From NCBI GenBank assembly GCA_014706295.1, contig JACSVZ010000011.1, positions 6,372,163-6,436,162 on the forward strand: a DNA stretch of 64,000 nt. The letters are read 5' to 3'. This DNA comes from Lycocorax pyrrhopterus obiensis (taxonomy: Eukaryota > Chordata > Aves > Passeriformes > Paradisaeidae). Shown here piece by piece: positions 13,578 to 24,500 of the stretch (within the stretch, counting starts at the first letter, position 1; every line of letters starts with the position of its first letter). The notes beneath the pieces were generated by a model. It was not told where the DNA came from. It did no database searches and was given only the letters and a program-made list of their open reading frames with translations. Made by a program: the position numbers and the translations under genes.

Positions 13578-14958
13578 AGAAAACACATGGAACACCTACA
13601 TTCACTTTTGTGTAGGTATTCACCACAGCTAAGCACAATTCCCATTTTTAAGAGGCCAGTTAAATTTTTAAAAATGTAACTGTGGGGTTTTTTTGGTGAA
13701 ACATCTGAAAGGGACTTAGATCTGAAAATAAACACCAAAAGGACTAGTACTGAAGCTTGTCTGGTGATTTAGGAATTAAGCCTAAAGACTACCTTTTGGG
13801 AGCATTAGTTTGCCTCATCCACCCCCATTTTGTGTTCTAAATTCCAGGACAAAGCACCAAAATGTGTCTTGGCAAATCCTTCAATCAGCAAATATTACAT
13901 CGCCTTTGTCTAGGACATGCAATTCTCTGAGGAATTAAAACCTCTCTGAAACAGCAAATGTGTTCAGCTCACATTTACACTTGCTTTGTTAACACAGAAC
14001 TTATAACCATTCATTGCAAGGAAAAAAAGCCAGCAGCACCAAAGAACTTGCTTACCATTGATTACCATAGGCATTTTTATTACATTAAAGCTTTAACATT
14101 TATCAGAATACTGGGTCAGGGAAGAGAAAAAGGCAGAATAACTTAAAAAAAATAATAAAAGGCAGCCTTGCCAGGAACTATTGTTAAAAAAAAAAACTAA
14201 CCAACAACAGAATAGGAGCTTCCTGAAATATTAAGTGTTGTAGCATTTAAGTTATCTGCAGCAGGACATGATGAACCCTGGAAGTCTAACAAATGTTTTC
14301 AGTGTTATTGAACAGTCCTTCAAAGCAAGCACCAAAAAACATGCAAAAAACAAGCAACCATTTATCTCTGTGTTCCCCTCTTCTCCAGAACCATGAGTTT
14401 CCAGAAAATGTCCTACTAGGACCTCTGAGATGCTCAGACATTGCAAAGGTCAAAGACTTTCCTGTAAAAAGGCACATACCTCCCCAGAAATTAGCTCTGC
14501 ACACATGGTTATTTGCCAAATACTGTGCCAAAACCCCAATGTTTAAATGATTATTTAAGAAGAGGCAGAATTTTCCTACTGATCATCTCTCACTAACCAT
14601 CACCTAAGGGTAACAATCCAGACAACATGATTCAAGAATTCCCCAGTAAGCTGATCATCACAGACAGTGTTATGGAAGGATTCCCCATATACTTGTCATG
14701 TTTATTATCCCCTCCCTAGCCTCCTGTACCTGGCTAGAGGAAATCCAAGTAGCCCAACATGACAATTTTACCTTAGTATCCAAATAAAGATGTTTCAATG
14801 TATAAGCCAATAGTGGTAAATAAATAAAGCAATAATTACTGCACTATTCATCCCCAACTCCCACACTTATTAATGGTCACAGTCTGAAAAAAATTTAACT
14901 GATCATAGTTAAAAGAAATATAGAAATATACATAAAACCAGCTGTCTTAGACAGCATT

Positions 14959-14964
14959 TTTATT
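14959..14964 (-). terminator. Candidate CCNE1 polyadenylation signal
   Basis: TTTATT on the plus strand is AATAAA on the minus strand, about 490 bp 3' of the CCNE1 stop codon at 15451. This would give a 3' UTR of roughly 0.5 kb. Other minus-strand AATAAA motifs exist further on (for example at 14701-14706), so the site that is used is uncertain. Confidence 0.45.
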
Positions 14965-15450
14965 ATTAAAAATGAATACACAGAGACATAGCAGCTTTTA
15001 CAATAAAGTTTTTTAAAAGGCATCAAGTTGTAAGCCAACCATTCGAAAAAGAGGCTTTGAAATGTTGTCTTGCACAGCACTTTTTGCCTACTTGTCAACG
15101 AGGGACAGAAATCTGCAGATTCCCCAAAGGACAAACAGGCACAGTAACTGATCTAAACTTCAAGCCCTTTTTCTGAACAGTTGATCAAGCATCACCCTCC
15201 GTAGCAGCATCTGGAGCACACTTCGGTGTTCTTTCAAGTGGCTGGTGTACTTGATCCATTTCTTTAAAATATTTTAACATTCAATAAAACTATTTCAAAT
15301 AGAAAAACTTCTGTCACATGAAAGTGAGGTTTCCTTTTCAGATTCCATGAAAGCTTATGAACTTCACTGGCAGCATTTCTGTAATGGAGCAGGAGCTAAA
15401 ACCAGCAGAACAGGCACTTCAGCAAAATTGTCCATCAACAGTTTCTAAAG

Positions 15451-15573
15451 TCATATTGATTGCAGTCTAGAAGACAGTTTCTTACTACTTTGTGGTGGTG
15501 TAAGGACACCAGTGGGGAAAGGTGAAGTCCTATTTTGCTCAGCCAATATGGCTTGTTTTGCTTGAGCTCTGTC
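15451..15573 (-). CDS. CCNE1: CCNE1 coding exon 11 (C-terminus)
   Basis: Residues 368-407 and the TGA stop (15453-15451). The acceptor is TGCTTTCAG. It carries the C-terminal Cdc4 phosphodegron core GVLTPPQSS, where T392 and S396 correspond to human T380 and S384. The last residues ([10 protein letters not shown]) differ from the human tail after the degron, a part known to be variable. Confidence 0.95.
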   Translation of the reverse strand, partial: DRAQAKQAILAEQNRTSPFPTGVLTPPQSSKKLSSRLQSI

Positions 15574-18500
15574 CTGAAAGCACATGAAAAAAAGAAAAAG
15601 GAATCTTTACTTTGGTGTGTCTATGCAACAGATCAATATAATTCAGTGTTTTATAATCTGATTGTTAATCTGGAAAAGCATCACCATATCTAACTCTCCT
15701 AAGAGTAACTGATAAATCACACAGTACTAGTAGTTATCTTGTAGTGCATCTCCAGGAGATTGGTATTAGTTTTTGGACTCTGATAATTAGCATTAATTCA
15801 TAAGACACAAGCATTTTTGTACCTTCAAGAAAATTCAGAAACAACTGAACACGAAGAGCTTTAACTTCCATCTACAATTCAGTAACCTAAATAGAAAAAA
15901 TAACCCAGATAGCTTAAACCACAATTTGTTGAACAAGATTTTGATCCTCCACGAGTTTCTCACACTGAAAACCACTCTTGCTCCACTGCTTGTCAATGAC
16001 CACTGTCACATAGAAGTCCCACAAGATCAGTCTCAAGTGATCAATCTCTATTTTTCTGTTGATCAGACAAGACTGTATTACTGGTATTTCCTAGACAGAA
16101 AGGTCTAACACATGGTATTTGAAGTATCCCAAAGGGTAAAAAATGCTTCTGATTTCTAGGGTAATTATAAGCTGTTTGAGATGAGAGGCTGAAGGCACAA
16201 TCACCTTTTTAAACTAAATACTGAATAAGTCAGTCCCAAGACAAGTCTTTTTCTCAAGAATTTTGGATCTGGAGTACAACCTTATGCCTTTTATCATCTA
16301 AATACACTCAGTCTCAATCTGTTAATGCTTCACTTAAGGTGACTGTATGTTCTAACCAAAGGAACAAGGCTTCAGAGATTTTACAGACAGGTTTTTGGCT
16401 TCATTCTGCTCATACATACCAGCAAATCAAAGCTGTTTATGTGCGTCTGTATATTGTGCAAATCTTCAGGAGCTATCCCGCTAAAGTGTTTGAGTTTGGA
16501 GCTTCCTACTTCCCTTAGAGCCATGGCAAACGGGACCATCCATTTCACACACTCCTCTATCTCACAGAATTCGTAACCTGCAACACAAGACACATGCTGA
16601 TCTGCCGGAATGAAGATGTAACATTTGGCAACACACAACACTGAAGTTTATAAATGCCAATACCTGAAACTTTCTGCATCAGCTCAGATGAAGAGAAGTG
16701 ATACAAAGCAGAAGCTGCAAGTATTCCATAGGTATATTCCAAGCAGCCAATATCCAGCACACAGAGATCCAAGAGCTACAAGACAACAGATGTTTAGTAA
16801 GCCTCACACAAAAACACTTTTCCAGGTGAAATAGCATTTGAAGGAAATCAGTCTTACCTCTGTTATTTGTACAAATATCTGCTGTGGATATTGTGGTAGC
16901 ATTACCTCATAAAGCTCATTTAAATATGCAACTTGCAGGTAAATGTTTAGCCACGATACAACTGTCAGTGGATTTAAGTTCCAATTAAGAGCCTGAAAGA
17001 ACAGATATAGAGAAGACTTCAGTGCCAATTTAAGTTCCTAACTTAAATCGTGCAAGATGGTTTAAGAATCAGAAGCTCTAATCCCAGTTGATTAAGGCAT
17101 CTTTGAAACATGCAAATCAGATACTCTCCTGTAGCTCTTTCTGCTGACATGGTCAGGGAACAAATTAATTTTGTTAAAACACACATACTGGTGGATGCTT
17201 TGGATCACTTGTTACCTAGAGAAAACACTGCTCTAATTAGTAAGAGAAATTGTGCCTCTTAGCAGCACCTAAGATTAACTGAGCTCTGCTATTACTCTGA
17301 TTATGCCATATATTTTTAAAACCTAATTCCACTTTTAAATACTACCTTCATAATGATCAATTCCATACTGATGATTTCATCCTCTGTACAGGCTCCATCT
17401 GTAACATAGGCAAACTGGTGCAACTTTGGTGGATAAATTTCCTGAAAGATAGGAGATCAAGTATTTAATCTGTGGAATAGGTTGCAACTAGTTTCATGTG
17501 TTACTTTTAACAAAAAAAATGAATAAATAAACAGAGCAACCACTGCTTCAGCCTTTCAAAACAGAAAGAGGAGGTGAGATAAGGAACTACACCCCCTTTC
17601 TGAATCCTGGTGTTCTCTGCCTTTAATAGACACACACTTCTTGTTCATCATAGCCTTCACCTTTCACTTGGGATGGATCAGTACAAGCCTACATTGTTTG
17701 ACTACAGCACCACTGTGACTGTATCATAACTGACATCAAGATTTTTTTTAAACATCCTAAAGAAAAGGCCTTTATCTCTTGCTTAAGAACAGAATGAATA
17801 GAAGCTCTCTTAAACGATTAAGAACTTAAAAAATACTGTATTTTAGTCGTTCAAATTGTTCCAGTAAATAACAGCTCAGACTATCACGCAGAAGGTGCTC
17901 TAGGGCAATGAAATTGCAACAAGTGGTCTCTGTATACAGCAGCCACCCAAAAACTCATTTAGCAACTGCAATTAAAACTTTAGACTTATTCTAGCACTGA
18001 ATTCTCTAATGAGAAAACTAGCTAACATCACAGTATAATTTTACCCACTTCTAAAAAACCAGGAATGCTGAAAAGGAAAAAAAAGGATCCTTTTTCTGTC
18101 TCCCAGCTGAAAAAAATCACAGCAATTAACTCATAAAGCTTTCCACAATGCATCCAGCATACCATAAGTGTGCTGTGTGACCACTCACCTTTTTATGTGT
18201 AAGTAAAGCTAGAGATACTTACCTCAAGCTTTGCTGCTATGAATAGAGAAGTGACACCAATAAGCTGCAATAGTGTTTTTACAACATCCTGTTGTGTTGC
18301 CATAAAGCGATCAAAGAAATCTTGTGCTAAATAAAAAGTTTCTCTATGAAGTTTGTAGGCTTCGCAAACCTGGAGAGACAATAGAGATTACAAAGGTCAA
18401 GAACAGTATTAAAGATGATATGTATTAAAAAAAAAAGAGCATGAGATAGACATAAAATTTATATCAGCTTTCTACTTCACTGCTATTGTGAAGTAACATG

Positions 18501-21500
18501 TTAACCAAGAGCAAGAGTTAAACAGTTTCCTTTGACACAAGATGACTGTCATTACAGTAACTTCCAAAAAAAAAAAACAGATCAGAGTGAAAACCCTTTT
18601 AGGAAATGCAAGCACATGTTCCAACAATGTCAGAACATCAGTTCCTCATTTTTTGCAAAGATGCATCATTCCAACACCACAACAGAGAAAATTCTCACAA
18701 GTACTTTAAAATTAAGAGATTATGCCACCAAGTCATTCAAACAGCAAAAAAGACTCAGACACAAGAGGAGTTGTAGCACATTCTGCATGACAAAAACAGA
18801 TAAAACGGCTGTGAGATGGATCTGATCCCTAAGCTACCACACCTCCCTTCTTACAGTGACTTGCAATTATTTGTTCAGCCTTTGTCTGCAGTGTGACCTT
18901 AAAGCTTACAGTGTTTTAGGGACAAACTGAATATTATCCACTATCAGTCTAAATGAATAACAGAATATATTGTCAGTTTGCAAACCATCAGCTCAATACA
19001 TCATATAGTCTTTAAGTTTGGTGCCATTCATTGACACAACTTAAGATGAAGACAAGTATCTGGAGCTAAACATGCTCCTGAAGTGCACTCATGACAGTTA
19101 TTAGTGCACTTCAACAAAAGCACACTTGAAACACTCACAAGCACAGAAAAGCTTACCTCCATTAGCCAGTCTAGAAGGATGGCTCTCATTTTAGGCTGCA
19201 GCTGAGGGTGCCTTTGCATGTAGAATTTATCCCTCACGTAAGTCTCTTCTTTGTTTATCATGTTTTTCCATACATCGTCCCTGTTTGCCCAGCTAAGAGA
19301 GATCAGTGTTTAGTCTTGGCTCATGAGACAAGAGGAAGGCAGAGCAGCAGCAGCCCAGCACACTTACCCCAGAGCTGGCAGTGGGGTAGCTCTGGTGGGA
19401 ACAACGCTCAGATGGATAAAGCGCGAGTAATCGACACGAACAGGATCATCATCTTTATCCGGAGTAGGAATCAGCATGTGGGCATTCTCGTGAATGTTAT
19501 TCCAGGACATCTATTAAACCAAGCAGGAGATTTTACACTCTGCATTTTTAACTCATCATTTTAGTTGTAGATAGAAAATAATCATAACTTTTGTCATGAT
19601 TTCTTGCCAATGTCTTATCCCTTTAAACTGCACAGAATCACAGAATGGTAGAGGCTGGAAGGCACCTCTAGGTCATTTTGTCAGCCTCCCTGCTCACACA
19701 GGGCCACCAAGAGCCAGTTGCCCAGGTCCACCTCCAGAAGGCTTTTGAGTATCCCCAAGGATGGAGACTCCACAACTACTTTGAGCAACTTCTGCCATGC
19801 TTGGCTACCCTAACAGTAAAAAGTGTTCCACGATATTCAGAGGGAACTTCTTGTGCTTCAGTTTGCATCCATCTCCTCTTGTCCCATCACACAAAGAAGA
19901 GCTTGGCTCCATCTTCTTTACATCTTCCCTTCAAATATTTATAAACAATCCATACAAATCTCCACAGACCTCCTTCTCCTCAGGTTAAACAGCCCCAGCT
20001 TCCTCAGCCTTTCCTTATAGGAAAGATGCTCTGGTTCCTGAATTATCTTAATGGACCTTTCAGGACTCTTTCTTGTATGCTCAAGTCTCTTTTTTGACTG
20101 GGGAGCCCAGAACAGGACACAACACTACAGATGTGGCCTCACCTGTGCTGAGTCGAGGGGGTGTTGCTTATCTGCACAATAGAGAAAGTTTGGAACTAAA
20201 GATGAAAAACATTCACCCTATTCTCCTTTTGGAGGACCATAACTGTTTCATGGAAGGATATCCAAGTCAGAATCTCCTGTTCTCATGCTGCATTTTGTTT
20301 CTGCCAAAAATACACTTACCCTTAGGTAAATAACAAGCAGATGGAGCTCAAAGACCCAAATATGAGGTCAGGATTTCTGGTAAGGAATATGTAGATAATA
20401 CACCTGAAACCATGCTTTCATGCAAAGCATCTCAGAAAACAAACACAGCAAAATAGTTTGTAGAATTTTGTACTCATTCATTTAGCAGAGTTAAGATAAA
20501 ATACCAGATCATATATGACCCAATTTTCAGAATACAGCAAGTACATGTTAAGCAATTGCTACTAAACCATCAAGCTGATAATTTCATATGCAGAATTCTG
20601 CCATGCTCTGCAAACATCAGATATCCAAAACTTCACCTGTCATGTCCATTCAACTTTTATTTGGACCAGAACTTAAGTCTAGGTTTACTCTTCTACCATC
20701 TAACTCTTAAACAGAATCTTGTACATTTCACACAGTTCCCCAGGAAAATACTACTTGATTTGCAGTAGAATACAAAGCCAGCACTGTGTCATCATGCCTA
20801 AGCAAATTAAAATTTGGCATTTCTGCTTAACACTGAAGCCAGCCATCTTGCTGCAAACTGATCAGTTCTGCACCACTAAAAGGAGAGAACTCCCTAATAA
20901 GATTTCTAATGTGCTAAAAAAAAAAATTAAAAACAAGTTCAGAAGAATCATTAGGCACTATCAAGTAAAACACTGTGAAACTGCCTCTTGAAAAAAGCTT
21001 CCACAGATGATTTTTGCCATCTTTCTTACATATGACATCACTTTCCAGCAAAATGGCTCCCTCCTACACCAGTTTCAGAAACAGAAACCACTGACTTGAT
21101 GAAACTAAAACCACATGTCACAGTTCTCTCACAGCTAAGACTGCTTTGCACTTTGAGCTACTGACACACAGATCAGTCTCTTTTCTTCTTGGGAGTTCTA
21201 CATGCAAATACAGCATAGCTGCATACCCAGCCATGCCAGGGTTTAATTTGGGTGGGGAGGAGGCAAAAAGAGGGAATAGTATCTTTATCTTAAAAATTAC
21301 AGACTCCTTACAAACTGAAAGTTTGAATGAAAATGTCACATCAGCATTGCTTGAAGTTAATTTTTGTCCTCCCGCAAAACTAGACTTTAGTCACACTTTG
21401 TTCTCCAAACTGCACAGCAAGCCCAGCTGCCAACAGCCTTTGGAGAAGTGCTGTCTTATCAGTTAATCAGCAACAGAAAAGCAGTAGATGATATAATATC

Positions 21501-24500
21501 TATTTAAAGGTGCCTACTGCACCAGCAGCTTCTGAAGGACCAGAGACTTGCTCACAACGTTCTCAAACAAAGCAGACACTTCACACACCACATGCAACAA
21601 TTACTAAAGATATTTCACCACCCTAAATTTTCTATAAGGAAATAAAAATCAAAGGTCAAGAGCCTCTTAGGTGTTTTGGGAAAAAGAGACAACAGTTTTT
21701 GACTACATAATGTCACTTAAGACACTGGGGAAATGATGTGAGCAACACCACAAGTATACAGCTTAGCTAGAGGCAAGAAGGAAACTAAGGTGCAGAGCCT
21801 CAAAAGAAAGCAGCTTATTGGGGAGGGAGCACCATAACCAGCATAGATTTTGGTTGAGGAAATGAACATATCAGTCAGGCTCTTGAGTCTTTGAAACAGA
21901 TTTAGCAAGACATTCAATTGAAAGTAAGAAACGCTATCAAGAAACTGCATTACCTCACACTGTAACTGCAAGAAAATAGGAGCCACCACTGAAAAAAGAA
22001 ACAGTTTAAGGTGGGGAGGGTATGAGGAAACCATGAAGAACTTCCTTTGGGCTTGCACAGGGCCAATCCAAAAGTGGAGACCTGTCAGAAAGCAACAGAT
22101 GTTACCCAGAATCTGTGCAGCCTAACAGAGGAAATACTACAGTCCTGGGCTTACTTCTGAGACAAACAGGAGCTGAAGCAGCATGCAAGCAAAAAATCAG
22201 CAGGGAGAACAGCTCTCCAAATCTATAGGGAGCTCAGCAAGAAAACCTGGTGACACTCACAGTAATATTCCATGTACAGGAACAACTAATCAGGTGCAGA
22301 TCTCTATCTCAGACCTTAGAACGAGACACAGACTGGAGAAACTGAACTATGCACACGAGAAGGCTCATTAGGAGAAGGGGTACCAAGAGGGCAGAACATG
22401 GGTGGTAAGCCCATTAGAGCACCCAAGCTCATACAGCTCCAAACAGAGATAACCCAGGAGTTCAGAGCTGGGGTCTTTCTAAAGCTCAAACATTACCAGA
22501 CCTGAGTTTCCTGCAGCATGTCACCATTCACTGATAAATCAAATATTCATAGAAATTCATCTTTTTGAACATCCTTCAGGATACAGGTCAGACACAAAAC
22601 AGACACAAGTAGTGACCACTGGGGTTATTGGTTACAGGCCAGGCAGGGCTTTCAGTGAAGAAAATACACCTAAAAATACAAGCTGCTGAGACCCTTGTGC
22701 AACTCAGTGTGAGCTAGGAGCCACCAGAATGAGCTTCTGCACACCCAGGGCAAGGAGTGCAGCAGGAGAGGAAGAGAATGACACAGAACTGCATTCAAAC
22801 AGCAACATCAGAGGATTTTCAGCATGGAAATCAATGGCAGGGGAACAGGCCTGTTTGTCACCCTAAAAGCAGCACCTTGTACCAGAGACATTGGTATCAA
22901 TTCTGAGACCACAGCCTTAGTTTGCCCATCAGAAATAGTAAGACCTATAACTGTAGCCATTTTTCACGCATAGGATGCGTTACTTTGAAGTATTGAATTT
23001 TTCTTTGCCATCAGAAGGCAATTCCAGGTTTAATAAATAGGAGAGAAAAGAGCCTCTCACATTATTAAGTTGTTCCAATCCTCTTGGGATAGCACAGGAG
23101 CTTCTACTTCTTTTAAACAAGAGTCTAAATATTGTTCTGGCCCAGATTAGGGCCAAGTCAGGTTCTCAAACTGGGTATAGTTTACATTCTTTTTTTTGTG
23201 GGCTTTGTTTGTTGTTGGTTTTTTTTAATTGATTCTTCAAAAGTTAATCTAGATTAGCCAAAGAAACTTTTTGGAGGATATTTTCAAAACACTTAGGTGG
23301 AAAACTGACAATGCTAAAATCAGATTCTGGAAAATGTCTAGTGAAGAACTGATCAAAACTACTTCCTGAGAGTTTATTCCACCTTTACATGTGAAAACAT
23401 AGAGAGTTTTAGCTAAAGAAACTAACTTCTAGATTCAGTTCTCCACTTTATATGGAGGTCACCCTGCAATTTGTATCACAATTGCACAGATTATTCTAAC
23501 CTAGTTAGATGAATTTTGTTTTACACAGAGCCTTGGAAGTGTATTCATCCACAGAAAGCAGCCAGAATTAGTATGAGAATTGCTAGCAGAATTACAGCAG
23601 TGCCAGTTCTCCAAAATCAAACACAGAATTTATGCAATATTCTGCTGTCACAGACCTGATGATATAGCCACCCTTTCATCAAATAAAGGGTAACGGCATC
23701 CTAATTAAGAACTGGGGCCTTATGTTCCACAGAAGCAAACTAATGAATTGACTATGAAGATGTCATAAAGTGGGATGTGACTATGATATTTTGCCTTGTG
23801 GATAAACTAGTGTCAGTAAACAATTTATTTAAAGTAGAAGTCATGTGGTATAGGCTGCAGTGGATTTATAGCTGCTTGCATTTTAGAATTGTCGTGTCTC
23901 CACAGAATAACTGTCGCCCTGGCTATCATTCCAGCCTGCTATACTGCTGCTGGAACCGTAAACATATTCTCATTAGTGGTCCATGGCAATTTATATCAGA
24001 GAATAGCTTGTGTCACACCATAGACTGAAGAGCTGCTGCTGTGCAGCCAAATGTTAGCTTTTTTAACCAGATCTGGAACAATCTGGCTACTTTGTCACAA
24101 CAAAAATACATTCTTTATGTAGAGGAAGATACATAGGCACAGTATTATTTATTGTTTATAGAATGAAAGGGTCAAATTCCACCAGCATCCTATGATTAAC
24201 TTGAAAAATTCCCAAGTAACGACTATTGATGCCTACTGTCTAAATTATCTAAGTTTTAGTTTACCTGTCATTCCTGAAGTAACACTGAATGGCTACCAGG
24301 TCAAGAGCACAAACAAGAAGACAAAATTCAAAGTCTTTATCTGCTTTCGAAGTTGAAGGTCAACATATGCAAAAGATATTTCAAGTTTCCTTTCACTGTC
24401 TTTCTGGAAGACAGTAAAATTGGGTCCCTGTTGAGACTTTCTAACAATACCTTGTTATTATGCAATAAACATGCACAAGAAGGCCTCGCTCAGTTTAAAC

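Larger units (their letters stand above)
1..14930. other. Intergenic region 3' of CCNE1, no gene recognised
   Basis: I find no exon with a recognisable protein here. The open frames are short or are GC-composition artefacts, for example in the GC-rich patches at about 3.6-4.1 kb, 5.5-6.0 kb and 7.2-7.6 kb. In mammals URI1 lies downstream of CCNE1 in the same orientation, so it would be expected to the left on the minus strand, but no URI1-like peptide is visible. The region holds one MIR-like SINE relic (about 1.24-1.32 kb), an A-rich tract (2.05-2.12 kb), a short CAT repeat (about 9067-9081) and AT-rich blocks that may be conserved non-coding elements. Confidence 0.7.
15574..19156 (-). other. 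CCNE1 introns 5-10
   Basis: The introns between exons 5 and 11 are short: 787, 781, 353, 82, 86 and 846 bp in transcript order. They are AT-rich with homopolymer runs. I see no further exon or recognisable repeat in them. Confidence 0.8.

Noticed and set aside
19157..19261. ATG at 19261 as a possible start of a separate short cyclin-like protein
   Set aside because: It is an internal methionine of CCNE1 exon 5; the exon begins upstream at 19292 and joins exon 4 in frame.
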